Shown: positions 9,517-18,930 of the stretch, one piece after another | How the letters are laid out: every line of letters starts with the position of its first letter | Position numbering within the stretch: position 1 is the stretch's first letter | From: Burkholderia sp. SRS-W-2-2016 | GTDB lineage: Bacteria; Pseudomonadota; Gammaproteobacteria; Burkholderiales; Burkholderiaceae | DNA length: 64,000 bases | Direction: 5' to 3' | Assembly (NCBI RefSeq): GCF_001931485.1 | Contig: NZ_MSDV01000078.1 | Location: forward strand, 124,001 to 188,000 | Made by a program: the position numbers and the translations under genes | The notes under the pieces: model-generated | What the model was told of the DNA's origin: nothing | Database searches by the model: none | What the model saw: only the letters and a program-made list of their open reading frames with translations

Positions 9517-10401
9517 GTGAGTACTGTCAGCCCCGTGTCGATCGAGAGCTTCTTCGACCCGGATACATGCACGATCAGCTACCTTGTGGTCGAGGCCCAG
9601 ACACTGGAATGTGCTGTCATCGACAGCGTTCTCGACTTCGATCCGAAGTCGGGCCGGACGCATACGGCAAGCGCTGACAGGATCGTCGCCCGGATTGTCG
9701 AACTGAACGCAACGGTACGATGGATTATGGAAACCCATGTCCACGCTGACCATCTTTCCGCGGCCGCCTACGTCAAGGCAAAACTCGGCGGCGACACCGC
9801 AATCGGTGCGGACGTCGCAAACGTGCAGGACGTGTTCGGCAAGCTGTTCAACGACGGCGCCGCGCTCGCGCGCGACGGTAGCCAGTTCGATCGCCTGCTC
9901 CACGACGACGAGACGGTTGCGATCGGGAAGTTCACGCTGCGAGCCATGCACACGCCCGGTCACACGCCCGCTTGTATGACCTATGTCCTGAGCGATGGAT
10001 CAAACACAGTCGCTTTCGTCGGCGACACCCTGTTCATGCCCGACTATGGGACCGCACGCTGCGATTTTCCGGGTGGCGATGCCCGCACCCTGTATCGCTC
10101 GATCACCAAAGTGCTGAGCTTGCCGCCGGATACGAAACTGTACATGTGTCACGACTACCAGCCGAATGGCCGCTCGATGCAATTCGTCGCTACGGTCGCC
10201 GAACAGCTCGAATGCAATATCCACGTCAGGACCGGAATTAGTGAAGACGCGTTCGTGGCAATGCGTACCGCCCGTGATTCGACACTGGAGATGCCGACGC
10301 TGATGCTGCCGTCGGTACAGGTCAATATGCGCGCTGGATCGATGCCGGAGCCAGAAGAAAATGGCGTGTCTTACATTAAGATTCCGCTCAACGCGCTTTG
10401 A
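9517..10401 (+). CDS. MBL-fold hydrolase, ETHE1/Blh-like persulfide dioxygenase
   Basis: This 294-residue metallo-beta-lactamase-fold protein has the iron-binding motif HVHADH at residues 74-79, then HTPGHTP, VGDTLF and MCHDYQP. Together these match the ETHE1/Blh subgroup rather than glyoxalase II. Members oxidise glutathione persulfide to sulfite and glutathione. The frame opens at 9466, but the GTG at 9517 has GGGGAT upstream and gives the family N terminus (STVSPVSIESFFDP). It is followed by a type II sulfide:quinone oxidoreductase, whose product is a persulfide, so the pair forms a known sulfide-oxidation module. Confidence 0.85.
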   Translation: MSTVSPVSIESFFDPDTCTISYLVVEAQTLECAVIDSVLDFDPKSGRTHTASADRIVARIVELNATVRWIMETHVHADHLSAAAYVKAKLGGDTAIGADVANVQDVFGKLFNDGAALARDGSQFDRLLHDDETVAIGKFTLRAMHTPGHTPACMTYVLSDGSNTVAFVGDTLFMPDYGTARCDFPGGDARTLYRSITKVLSLPPDTKLYMCHDYQPNGRSMQFVATVAEQLECNIHVRTGISEDAFVAMRTARDSTLEMPTLMLPSVQVNMRAGSMPEPEENGVSYIKIPLNAL

Positions 10402-10438
10402 GCGCAATGGTTCGAAATAGAAGCATCCGGAGAATTGA

Positions 10439-11734
10439 ATGGAACTGAACAAGCCTGTGGGGCAATTGGGCACCGCCTCGAAAGCGGCACACGACGCACT
10501 GGAGATCACCCGACACGACGTTGTTATCGTCGGAGCCGGCGCGGCCGGAACCGCGGTTGCCGCGAGCCTGCTTGCCCGCGATCGCGGCCTCGACATCGCC
10601 GTGATCGAGCCCGCCGATGCTCACTACTATCAACCGGGATGGACCATGGTCGGGGCCGGGATTTTCCAGGCCGAGAGCACGGTCCGCAAAATGCAAGAAG
10701 TGTTGCCCCGGGATCTGAACTGGATCAAAGCTTCCGTGACGGCGTTCGACCCGGAGAACGATCGGGTCATTCTCGAAGGACAGCGGGCTATCAAATACCA
10801 ACAGCTGGTTGTTTGCCCCGGCCTGAAACTCGACTGGGATGCAATCCCCGGCTTGTCGGAAAGCTTGGGGCGCAATGGCGTGACGTCGAACTATCGATAC
10901 GATCTCGCCCCCTACACTTGGCAACTCGTGCGTGAGCTAAAAAGCGGCCGCGCGCTGTTCACCCAGCCGCCGATGCCGATCAAATGCGCCGGCGCGCCGC
11001 AAAAAGCGATGTATTTGTCTTCGGACCACTGGCAACGGACAGGTCGACTCGGTCAGATAGACGTGCAGTTTTGTAACGGGGGCGATGCCTTGTTCGGTGT
11101 CCCGGCCTATGTTCCTGCTCTGATGGAATACGTTCGACGCTATGACATCGAACTGAACTTCCGCTTCAATTTATGCGCTATCGACGGGCCGCGAAAACTC
11201 GCGACGTTCAATCGCAAGCTCGACGACGGCACCACCGAAACGGTCACCCGCGAATTCGACATGCTTCACGCGGTGCCGCCGCAAAAGGCACCGGACTTTA
11301 TCCGCAATAGTCCATTGGCCGATCAGACGGGGTGGATCGATGTGGACCCCGGCACGTTACGCCATCGGACTTATTCGAATATCTTCGCGCTCGGCGATGC
11401 CGCGAACACCACCAATGCGAAGACCGCGGCCGCTGCGCGCAAGCAGGCGCCGGTCGTCGCGCACAATCTCCTTGTCGCACTGGGGAAAGCCGAGAATCAC
11501 GCGGAGTACAACGGTTATGGATCGTGTCCGTTGACGGTCGAGCGCGGCAGGATCGTGCTCGCAGAATTCCTCTATAGCGGGAAAGTTTCGCCTACGTTTC
11601 CGAAGTGGTTGATCGACGGGCAGCGACCTTCGCGTCTTGCGTGGCTGCTAAAAGAGCGCATTCTCCCGCCGCTTTACTGGAACGCGATGCTCAAAGGACG
11701 GGAGTGGTTGGCGAAGCCGAAGCTGATTCGATAG
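10439..11734 (+). CDS. Sulfide:quinone oxidoreductase, type II (SQRDL-like)
   Basis: This 431-residue FAD-dependent enzyme should oxidise sulfide, pass electrons to the quinone pool and load the sulfur on an acceptor such as glutathione. It has an N-terminal FAD-binding GAGAAGTA motif. The two redox cysteines of the mitochondrial-type enzyme are conserved: Cys183 in PIKCAGAPQK and Cys363 in GSCPLT. The motif SNIFALGDAANT holds the flavin. In the human-type enzyme a further cysteine follows GD in that motif; here it is alanine, which I read as non-essential. The start ATG has a GGAG eight bases upstream. It pairs with the persulfide dioxygenase-like gene just before it. Confidence 0.85.
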   Translation: MELNKPVGQLGTASKAAHDALEITRHDVVIVGAGAAGTAVAASLLARDRGLDIAVIEPADAHYYQPGWTMVGAGIFQAESTVRKMQEVLPRDLNWIKASVTAFDPENDRVILEGQRAIKYQQLVVCPGLKLDWDAIPGLSESLGRNGVTSNYRYDLAPYTWQLVRELKSGRALFTQPPMPIKCAGAPQKAMYLSSDHWQRTGRLGQIDVQFCNGGDALFGVPAYVPALMEYVRRYDIELNFRFNLCAIDGPRKLATFNRKLDDGTTETVTREFDMLHAVPPQKAPDFIRNSPLADQTGWIDVDPGTLRHRTYSNIFALGDAANTTNAKTAAAARKQAPVVAHNLLVALGKAENHAEYNGYGSCPLTVERGRIVLAEFLYSGKVSPTFPKWLIDGQRPSRLAWLLKERILPPLYWNAMLKGREWLAKPKLIR

Positions 11735-11856
11735 TTTGGTTAAGCAACGTTGGTTACGGACATCTCAAACAAGCTTCAATGTCCAATCCCCCGTTCTAGA
11801 ATCCATCTTTCGCTATCGGTGGAGTTGCCCCTGTAACTCAGGACACTTGGACACCG

Positions 11857-11955
11857 TTAGGTTGATGATTCCGCAGCACGCCTGAACTCGCGAAGCGAGC
11901 GGTATTTCAGGGCTTTATGCGGATGGCGCTCATTGTAGTGTTCAAACTGTTGATT
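11857..11955 (-). pseudogene. C-terminal remnant of an IS3-family transposase
   Basis: Read on the minus strand, this stretch encodes HYNERHPHKALKYRSLREF and RRAAESST before a stop, which is the characteristic C terminus of an IS3-family OrfB integrase. Nothing of the upstream catalytic domain remains. It is a different IS subgroup from the neighbouring copy at 12005-12973, so at least two distinct elements have inserted here. Confidence 0.7.
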
Positions 11956-12004
11956 TTCACCAAGTCTTAACCCACCGGGGATGCGGACATTTTCCTGGAC
12001 TGAT

Positions 12005-12973
12005 TTACGTCGTTAGCCCGAGGCTTTCACGGTACTCGATGGGGCTGAGATAGCCAAGCGAGCCCTTGATCCGTTTCTCGTTGTACCAGCGAATGTAGGC
12101 GTTCAGTACCTCAACGAACTCCGCGATGGTCGTCGAACGCCAGTCTCCTGGATAGAACATCTCGGTCTTCAGCCTGCCGAAGAATCCCTCACAGGCCGCG
12201 TTGTCCGGCGAGCAGGCTTTACGCGACATGGATCGGACCAGATTAGCTTTTGCAACCCGCGATAGCCAGTCAGGCCAACGGTAGTGGCCACCCCGATCGG
12301 AATGCACGATCGGCGTCTCATCGTCCCCGGTTACGGTCTCGATAGCCGCATCTAACATGGTATTCACGAGCTCTGCGTCGGGGCTTGTGCCAATCGTCCA
12401 GCTGACTACCATGCCATCGAAGCAGTCGATCATGGGTGATAGATATACCTTTCCCGCGGGAATCTGGAATTCGGAGATATCCGTGACCCACTTTTCGTTC
12501 GGGGCGTCAGCGTGGAAATCGCGATTGATGATGTTATCTGGCGCTGGGCTGATTTCTCCGATATAAGAACGATATCGGCGACGCCTCGGCCTGGCCGCGT
12601 GGCGGCCGCCCTGTTTCATAAGGCGACGCACGACTTTCTCCGATAGAAGCACCCGTTGTCGGCTGAGCGCTGCCTGCACTCGACGATAGCCGTAGGATCG
12701 GTGATTGTCCTCGAAGATCTCAGCAACGGTACAACGGACCTCTGCATATTTGTCGGCAAGCCGTATGGACGACCGATGGTAGAAATAGGAGCTGCGCGCC
12801 AGGTCCAACCGCGCAAGCAGCTCAGCCAAACCGTATTCTTCTCTCAGGGCGTCAACCAGCGTCGTTTTCTCCCGATTGCTCAGGAGTGGCAGGTCGACGC
12901 CCAGGTCTTTTTTTATGAGTTCATTCGCCTTCTTTAGCAGGTCGTGTTCAAGCTGGAGAGGGGATGCGGACAA
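12005..12973 (-). CDS. IS3-family (IS150-like) transposase OrfB, 5'-truncated
   Basis: This 322-residue frame is a DDE integrase. The HTH_21-like segment is present (YGYRRVQAAL), then the catalytic residues: Asp in TDISEF, Asp in HSDRGGHY and Glu in CEGFFGRL. The C terminus YNEKRIKGSLGYLSPIEYRE is intact. No OrfA precedes it. The apparent TTG start lies in sequence that resembles another IS end (12960-12999), so the 5' part has been replaced and the native frameshift start is lost. It is probably no longer mobile on its own. A shortened relative lies at 23307-23704. Confidence 0.85.
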   Translation of the reverse strand: MSASPLQLEHDLLKKANELIKKDLGVDLPLLSNREKTTLVDALREEYGLAELLARLDLARSSYFYHRSSIRLADKYAEVRCTVAEIFEDNHRSYGYRRVQAALSRQRVLLSEKVVRRLMKQGGRHAARPRRRRYRSYIGEISPAPDNIINRDFHADAPNEKWVTDISEFQIPAGKVYLSPMIDCFDGMVVSWTIGTSPDAELVNTMLDAAIETVTGDDETPIVHSDRGGHYRWPDWLSRVAKANLVRSMSRKACSPDNAACEGFFGRLKTEMFYPGDWRSTTIAEFVEVLNAYIRWYNEKRIKGSLGYLSPIEYRESLGLTT

Positions 12974-12999
12974 AATCTTGGACTACCTGGAGGTAGTCC
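12960..12999. repeat. IS end with 9-bp dyad and 13-bp direct repeat
   Basis: The 13-base string GGGGATGCGGACA occurs at 12960-12972 and again at 11977-11989, flanking the OrfB copy; a matching string sits at about 23307 beside the second copy. Next to it, 12980-12999 is a near-perfect dyad (GGACTACCT, 2-base gap, AGGTAGTCC). This looks like two IS ends meeting head to head: the minus-strand copy on the left and the plus-strand copy beginning near 13003. Confidence 0.55.
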
Positions 13000-13002
13000 G
13001 TT

Positions 13003-13880
13003 TACTCATACGATGAGCGCATTCGAGCAGTTCGGCTGTATCTGAAGTTAGGCAAGCGCATCAGGGCGACCATCAGGCAACTGGGTTACCCGACAAAGAA
13101 TTCGCTGAAGGCCTAGCACCGCGAATACGAACAGTGTCACGATTTGCGAGCCGGCTATGTTTGTGTTGCGCCAAGGTATTCAGCCGCACGTGACGTCATC
13201 GCAAACATCTTCGAGCTCAATTACCGCTGCTACGGCTATCGCCGGATCCGCGCAGCACTAGGCAGGCACCAGGTATTCATCTCGGAGAAGGTCGTGCGAC
13301 GTTTAATGCGGCAGGAAGGTCTGACTGCTGCTACAACCAGACGACGCCGCTACGGCTCCTATCGTGGAGAAATCAGCCCCGCGCCAGAGAATCTCATCAA
13401 TCGCGATTTCCATGCGGCCGCTCCTAATCAGAAATGGCTTACCGACATCACCGAATTCGAGATCCCGACGGGCAAGGTCCATCTGTCGCCGCTGATCGAC
13501 TGCTTCGACGGTCTTGTCGTGAGCTGGACGATCGGCACGCGGCCAGATGCTGAACTCGTCAATACCATGCTGGATTCGGCCATCGCGTTGACCGCTGATG
13601 GTGATGATCGGCCGGTGATCCACTCCGATCGCGGTGCGCACTATCGTTGGCCGGGATGGTTATCGCGGATGCGCGATGCCAGACTTGTTCGCTCCATGTC
13701 ACGCAAAGGATGCTCACTTGATAACGCGGCCCGTGAAGGTTTCTTCGGCCGGCTCAAAACGGAACTGTTCTATCCTCGTGACTGGCTGCGACCGTTGATG
13801 ACTTCATTAAAGTCCTTGCCTCGTATATCCGCCGGTACAACGCGACCCGGATCATGGTCCCGCTCGGCTCCCCGCCGTGA
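13003..13880 (+). pseudogene. IS3-family transposase with OrfA-OrfB deletion, stop and frameshift
   Basis: The plus strand encodes the helix-turn-helix start of an OrfA (YDERIRAVRLYLKLGKR, then IRQLGYPTKNSLKA), interrupted by TAG at 13114, probably a lost Trp codon. The same frame continues and then jumps, without a frame change, into the OrfB catalytic domain (RDVIANIFELNYRCYGYRRI). The junction implies an internal deletion joining OrfA to OrfB. The DDE residues (TDITEF, HSDRGAHY, REGFFGRL) remain. A frameshift near 13788 moves the C terminus (DFIKVLASYIRRYNATRI) to another frame ending at 13880. It is dead as an element. Confidence 0.75.
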
Positions 13881-14584
13881 ATTCGGCACACAACTTGTGC
13901 GGGGGCGCCCACCGAGGCAGACAGTATCGTTGCTGCTCAATCAGCGAGTTCTTGCCGGCCTGTCTCGTGGGGAACAGCCCGAACAGGATCGACTTTGTAT
14001 CCATCGCGATCTTGCCGGCGGTCGAAATAGCTCCCGCCGTCATCGAAGCGGAAGCGGTAGATGTTGAAACAAGGAAACGCACAACACTGAGATTGCAGCG
14101 ATGCGCTAAACGGACGGCCACACCCAGGCGACGTTCACAATGGCGAAGCTGGATGAGTTCGTTGCCTGCCTCCCCCCTTGCGCCAGATTCGCATCTGACT
14201 GAACGACGTGCTAAAGCGTATGGACTCGGTCTTCGCACACATCTACGATGTGTGACGCGAAGGCCGTCCGTTCTCGCAACTTTCTGGCGCAAAGGCCCAC
14301 CGAGCTTTACTCGACAACCCGTTCCCCTTCGGCTGATACCGCTTCGCTAGTGACCTCCGATGATGCCGAGCATGCCGTCTCACCGGACGAGAGGAACGCA
14401 TCGTCGCCTGGTATGGCTGGGCAGTCGATGCCGAAGTTTGTCGAGTTAATTGATAAGGATAGCTATAGTTTTACGGCCGGGTGGTCTACGTTCATCAACT
14501 TGACGAAACCGTTGAACGTCGCTGCGACATCGATAGCTTGACCAAAAAGCCTGAATACCCAAACAATCATGGCATCCATGCATA
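13881..14584. other. 704-base stretch without a recognisable gene
   Basis: Open frames exist on both strands, including one on the minus strand spanning 13852-14292, but none shows a family I recognise, a convincing ribosome site, or normal codon use. The stretch lies between dead IS copies and the organosulfur operon, so it is probably debris from earlier insertions. Confidence 0.4.
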
Positions 14585-15694
14585 TCACGCTGCTGCGGCC
14601 TGCTTCCGGGCGGCTTCCAGCTCGCGTACGAGTGGCAAGACCTTTTCGCCGAAGTACTCAACCTCCTCGATAACATGCAGGAACCCGGCTAGCACAAGAT
14701 CAACACCCACCGACTTGAGCTCGACGATCCGTTCCGCGATCTGCTGCGGTGTTCCGATCAGATTGGTGCGAAAGCCGTCGTTGTATTGCACCAGATCCTC
14801 GAAGGTCGACTTTGCCCAGTTGCCCTCCTTTTCGGGCGACGCGTTGCCGGCCTGCTTCACGGCGTCGCCGAATGCGTGCACAGCTTCCACATGGGCATGC
14901 CTGATGATGTCGTCGAGCAGCGCTTTCGCCTCTTCCTCGGTATCCCGCGCAATCACGAAGGCGTTTACGCCAATCTTGACCTTGTGATTGGTTTTGGCGG
15001 CCTTTTCGCGGATATCGTCGATCTGCTCCTTCAGACCTTCAGGCGTATTGCCGTTCGTGAAGTACCAGTCAGATACGCTTGCCGCATTATCTCGCGCGGC
15101 GCGCGAACTGCCGCCCTGGAAAATCTCAGGGTGAGGCTTCTGCACAGGCTTCGGGCTCAGCGTATAGTTGTTGAAGCGATAGAAATCGCCACGATACGTG
15201 AAGTTGTCCTGCGTCCAGATGCCCTTGAGCGCTTCAATGAGCTCCCTGGAGCGGCGATAGCGCTCGTCGTGTTCGAGCCATGGCTCACCGATCGCGGTGA
15301 ACTCGCCCTTGAACCAGCCGCTCACGACATTGATCGCGATACGCCCATTCGAGATGTGATCGATGGTGGCGATCTGCTTGGCCACCACTGCGGGATTCCA
15401 CGGGCCCGGCAGGATCGCCGCGATGAGCTTCAGCCTGGTCGTTACCTGCAAGAGCGCCTGACTGAACGACACCGGTTCGTGCTGATATTCTGCGCCATAG
15501 CCGGCCGTGAAGCGAATCTGGCTCAGTGCATAGTCGAAGCCCGCTCGCTCGGCGGTCTGCGCGAGACGCACGTTATAGTCGAGGCTCCAGTCGGTACGTT
15601 GCTCAATAGTGCTAACGACGAGACCGCCGCTGACGTTCGGTACCCAGTAGGCGAATTTGATGGCGTCGTCGGCCGATTGTGTCGAGAGAGTCAT
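14585..15694 (-). CDS. sfnG: Dimethylsulfone monooxygenase, FMNH2-dependent (SfnG)
   Basis: This 369-residue luciferase-like monooxygenase fits SfnG, which converts dimethylsulfone to methanesulfinate using reduced FMN and oxygen. Family features are FAYWVPNVSGGLVVS at the N terminus, GYGAEYQHEPVSF, NVVSGWFKGEF (flavin-phosphate region) and EIFQGGSS. The ATG at 15694 follows AGGATT at about 7 bases; the frame is open 11 codons further upstream without support. It is the last gene of the minus-strand operon, 88 bases after the amidohydrolase-like gene. Reduced flavin would come from the MsuE-like reductase at the start of the operon. Confidence 0.88.
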   Translation of the reverse strand: MTLSTQSADDAIKFAYWVPNVSGGLVVSTIEQRTDWSLDYNVRLAQTAERAGFDYALSQIRFTAGYGAEYQHEPVSFSQALLQVTTRLKLIAAILPGPWNPAVVAKQIATIDHISNGRIAINVVSGWFKGEFTAIGEPWLEHDERYRRSRELIEALKGIWTQDNFTYRGDFYRFNNYTLSPKPVQKPHPEIFQGGSSRAARDNAASVSDWYFTNGNTPEGLKEQIDDIREKAAKTNHKVKIGVNAFVIARDTEEEAKALLDDIIRHAHVEAVHAFGDAVKQAGNASPEKEGNWAKSTFEDLVQYNDGFRTNLIGTPQQIAERIVELKSVGVDLVLAGFLHVIEEVEYFGEKVLPLVRELEAARKQAAAA

Positions 15695-15782
15695 GAAATA
15701 ATCCTGATAGTGAGGGTTGCAAACCACATGGTCAGCGCGTGTGCCGCGCCCACCTCATCCAGTTGATGGCATGTCGCGCCGC

Positions 15783-16673
15783 CTAGATTCTCAGCAGCCG
15801 TTCTGCGTTACGCTGCAGCAGCCGTTCAAGCAGATCGTCGCGGATGCCGAGCCGGAGGAAATCTTCGATGCTCTGCCCGATCGGCCGGAATGGATAGGAG
15901 GAACCGAACAGCAACTGGTCGCCGAGAAATCCATTCGCCGCCTCCACGTAGGCCGAGCTACCCGCAACGAACAAGTACATGTCCGGCACCAGAAATACAT
16001 TCGGATAACGAAATGCCAGCCCTATCGCCTGCTGAACGTTCGGCCAGAAACCGTGGTAGCAGACGATCTGCAACTGCGGGAAGGCACGAGCCACGGCCGC
16101 GACCGGCGCCGGATCATTGAATCGCGGATCGGGCGTGGTCGGCCCCGTCATCAGGAAGACCGGCACTCCCAGTTCGCTGCATCGCTCATAGACCGGGAAA
16201 TAGATTGGGTCATCCGCGAAGCGGGCTGGTTCGCCGAAGCCGGGCTCGATATTGATGCCCGCAAAACCGAGCGTACCAATTGCGCGATCGATTTCCGCAA
16301 GCGCGACCTCATGGCCCTGCAAGACTGGATCCACCGCGCCGATGCCGATCAACGCTTCGTGGCCATGCACTGCCTGATGAATCAAATCGTTGGGCAGATG
16401 CTGCGAAGGGGTATGGCGGCCGACGACGACCGCCCGTTTGAGCCTTGCCTGATGGACTTCACGCAGGAAGCCCTCGGGCGTGCGCGAACCAGCATGGTGC
16501 TCCAGACTGCCGCGCGTGCCGACACGCCCGTTCAGCCACTTCGCCGTCTCGTTTTCGGCGGAGCCAGGCGTCCTGCCGAAAAAGTCATGCAGCCATGCCG
16601 GTCGGCAGCGCATGTCGATAACCCGGTGGTCCCAGTGCGATGCTGTCAATACCGATTCGATGCGCTCGCTCAT
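15783..16673 (-). CDS. Amidohydrolase-2 family protein in the sulfone operon
   Basis: This 296-residue protein looks like an amidohydrolase-2 (ACMSD-like) TIM barrel: a central [10 protein letters not shown] segment, a YHGFWPNV strand carrying a histidine, and a C-terminal [11 protein letters not shown] that corresponds to the usual GSDYP motif. The usual N-terminal metal motif (D-x-H-x-H) is not obvious; the corresponding region reads [11 protein letters not shown]. The C-terminal Asp of GSDYP is replaced by Ser. It may therefore bind metal differently or be a non-catalytic member. Its ATG overlaps the stop of the SsuD-like gene (ATGA), showing translational coupling. Its role in organosulfur use is unknown to me. 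Confidence 0.7.
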   Translation of the reverse strand: MSERIESVLTASHWDHRVIDMRCRPAWLHDFFGRTPGSAENETAKWLNGRVGTRGSLEHHAGSRTPEGFLREVHQARLKRAVVVGRHTPSQHLPNDLIHQAVHGHEALIGIGAVDPVLQGHEVALAEIDRAIGTLGFAGINIEPGFGEPARFADDPIYFPVYERCSELGVPVFLMTGPTTPDPRFNDPAPVAAVARAFPQLQIVCYHGFWPNVQQAIGLAFRYPNVFLVPDMYLFVAGSSAYVEAANGFLGDQLLFGSSYPFRPIGQSIEDFLRLGIRDDLLERLLQRNAERLLRI

Positions 16674-17827
16674 TTCGCGTACTCCGCAGAACCGTCGGTC
16701 GTCGCGCTGCCGGCCAAGGTGCTGGTGTCGAATGGTCCGCCGGTAAACTGTCCGCCGCTCGTTACCGGCTGCTTACCTGGCAGCAGCGGGAACACCAGCT
16801 CCGCAAAGCGGATTGCCTCTTCAAGATGGGGATAGCCCGACAGCACAAAACGGTCGACGCCAAGATCCACATATTCCTTGAGCCGCTGCGCCACGATATG
16901 CGGATCGCCAACAAGCGCCGTACCGGCACCGCCTCTGGCGAGCCCCACCCCGGCCCACAGGTTCGGGCTGACCTCAAGCCCGTCGCGGCGCCCGTTGTGC
17001 AGGGCCGCCATGCGCCGCTGCCCGACCGAATCCATGCTGGCGTAACGTTCCTGGATGCGCGCGATGGTTTCGTCGTCGAGGTAGCGGATCAGGTCATTGG
17101 CAGCCGCCCAGGCTTCCTCGGTGGTTTCGCGCACGATCACATGCAAGCGCACGCCAAAGCGAACCGTGCGCCCCAACGCCTGCGCGCGCCGCCGCACGTC
17201 TGCGATTTTCTCAGCCACGGCCGCCGGCGGTTCGCCCCACGTCAGATAGACATCGACATGTTCAGCGGCCAGCGCATGCGCGGCAGGCGAGGACCCGCCG
17301 AAATATAGCGGTGGATGCGGGTGCTGTACGCCCGGAAAGAAATTGCGGGCGTCGATCACCTTGTGATGCTTGCCTTCGAAATCGACACGCTCGCCAGCCA
17401 GCAGCTTGCGCCAGATCGTCAGATACTCGGCGGCCGCCTCGTATCGTTCGCCGTGGCTCAGGAACACGCCATCCGCAGCCAGTTCCGCCGCGTCACCGCC
17501 AGGCACCACGTTGAGCAACAGACGTCCGCGGCTGGCTGCATCGAGCGTGGCGGTTGCGCGTGCCGCCGCGGTCGGCCCGCCCAGCGAGGTGCGCAGTGCT
17601 ACCAGAAACTTGAGACGCTTGGTGATCGGCACCATGCTTGTGGCCACGACCCAAGGATCGAGACAGCCGCTGCCTGTGGGAATCAATACCCCATCGTAGC
17701 CGCGATTGTCAGCCGCCACCGCGATCTCCCCGAGATAGTCCATGCTCGGCGGCCTGCCGAAATCGGACGTGCCGAGATAACGCGTGTCGCCGGAGGTCGG
17801 CAAAAACCAGAAAATTTCCAAACTCAT
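16670..17827 (-). CDS. SsuD/MsuD-like FMNH2-dependent sulfonate monooxygenase
   Basis: This 385-residue luciferase-like protein matches alkanesulfonate monooxygenases, which release sulfite from sulfonates. It begins [19 protein letters not shown]. It contains [34 protein letters not shown] and [11 protein letters not shown] in the expected order. The length agrees with SsuD (about 380). The frame extends upstream to 17971, but the ATG at 17827 overlaps the stop of the sigma-54 activator gene (ATGA) and gives the family N terminus. In this operon the likely substrate is methanesulfonate made from dimethylsulfone, although a broader sulfonate range cannot be excluded. Confidence 0.88.
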   Translation of the reverse strand: MSLEIFWFLPTSGDTRYLGTSDFGRPPSMDYLGEIAVAADNRGYDGVLIPTGSGCLDPWVVATSMVPITKRLKFLVALRTSLGGPTAAARATATLDAASRGRLLLNVVPGGDAAELAADGVFLSHGERYEAAAEYLTIWRKLLAGERVDFEGKHHKVIDARNFFPGVQHPHPPLYFGGSSPAAHALAAEHVDVYLTWGEPPAAVAEKIADVRRRAQALGRTVRFGVRLHVIVRETTEEAWAAANDLIRYLDDETIARIQERYASMDSVGQRRMAALHNGRRDGLEVSPNLWAGVGLARGGAGTALVGDPHIVAQRLKEYVDLGVDRFVLSGYPHLEEAIRFAELVFPLLPGKQPVTSGGQFTGGPFDTSTLAGSATTDGSAEYAK

Positions 17828-18921
17828 GCTGAATCCTCTTTGATGGCAGGCGCGTCGGCTGCCGCTCTGCGACGCGATGTACCGATGCCGCCCGTCCGCA
17901 TCAGCCGGGCGCGCACAATATTCCGGCTGATCCCTAGCACGCGCGCGGTTTCGCTCTGGCTTTGACGGCAATACTGGAACACCTCGTCAAAAACACTGTC
18001 TTCGATCAGTTGATGCAACTGATCGGGCCTCTCTTCGCACAGCCGCCGCACGGCAAGCCGCAACGCCTGCTGTCCTGAGGCGGGTATGGCGTCGGCATTC
18101 CGCTCCACGTGCAGACAGGTCTGGTGTGCGGGAAAACGCAGATCGGTCGTGTCAATCTCGCCACCGCCCGACATCAGCAGCGTGCGGTGCACGACATTCT
18201 CAAGTTCGCGGACGTTGCCCTGCCAGGGATAGGCCTTGAGCGCCTGCTCTGCCTCGGACGTCAGCGCCGCGCCGCTGTAGTTAAGCTGACGGCTGTACTC
18301 TTTGATGAAATAGCGTGCGATCGGCACAATATCTCCCGACCGCTCACTCAGTGGCAGCGTCTCCAGGTTGACGACATTGAGGTGGTAATACAGATCCGTG
18401 CGAAACTGCCCTGTGGTAATCCGCTCGGTAAACCGCCTGGTGGTCGACGCCACGATCCGCACATCAACTGCAATGCCCTGCTGGCCGCCCAAGCGGGTCA
18501 CTTCCCGGCCCTTCAGGGCCCGGAGCAACCTGGTCTGGACGAGCGGCGGCAGATCGTCAATCTCATCAAGAAACAGCGTGCCGCCGTTGGCCTGCTCGAG
18601 GCGTCCGACCTGGCTTCCAAAGGCGCCGGCGAACGCGCCGCTCTCGTGGCCGAACAGTTCGATTTCCACCTGGGCCTCGGAAAACGCCCCGCAGCTCACC
18701 GTCAGGAACGGCGCATGACGACGCAGACTGAGGCTGTGAATATAACGCGCGATCAATTCCTTACCGGTGCCCGTCTCGCCGCTGATCAGCACACTCGCGT
18801 CGCTGGGCGCGACGTGCTCGATTTCGGCAAGCAGCGCCCTTGACTGCGGATCCTCGAAGATCCAGTCCTCCGGCACCGCCTCCGTTTCGGCCGTCCCCGG
18901 CCAACGCGACAGGACTTGCAT
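17824..18921 (-). CDS. sfnR: Sigma-54-dependent activator (SfnR-like)
   Basis: This 365-residue enhancer-binding protein has no N-terminal sensor; the AAA+ domain starts almost at once, as in SfnR. Walker A is GETGTGKE (48-55), Walker B GGTLFLDE (113-120), with arginine fingers in the following region. The C terminus carries a Fis-type helix-turn-helix ([17 protein letters not shown]). The sigma-54 contact loop reads GAFAGA (95-100) instead of the consensus GAFTGA, an unusual change at a key residue. It lies inside the operon it probably controls, between the SfnB-like and SsuD-like genes. Without a sensor domain its activity is probably set by its own level. Confidence 0.85.
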   Translation of the reverse strand: MQVLSRWPGTAETEAVPEDWIFEDPQSRALLAEIEHVAPSDASVLISGETGTGKELIARYIHSLSLRRHAPFLTVSCGAFSEAQVEIELFGHESGAFAGAFGSQVGRLEQANGGTLFLDEIDDLPPLVQTRLLRALKGREVTRLGGQQGIAVDVRIVASTTRRFTERITTGQFRTDLYYHLNVVNLETLPLSERSGDIVPIARYFIKEYSRQLNYSGAALTSEAEQALKAYPWQGNVRELENVVHRTLLMSGGGEIDTTDLRFPAHQTCLHVERNADAIPASGQQALRLAVRRLCEERPDQLHQLIEDSVFDEVFQYCRQSQSETARVLGISRNIVRARLMRTGGIGTSRRRAAADAPAIKEDSA

Positions 18922-18930
18922 GGCAAACGC

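Noticed and set aside
13852-14292. A 146-residue minus-strand frame in the gap after the IS copies
   Set aside because: No recognisable family, no ribosome site and mixed composition; I could not support it as a gene.
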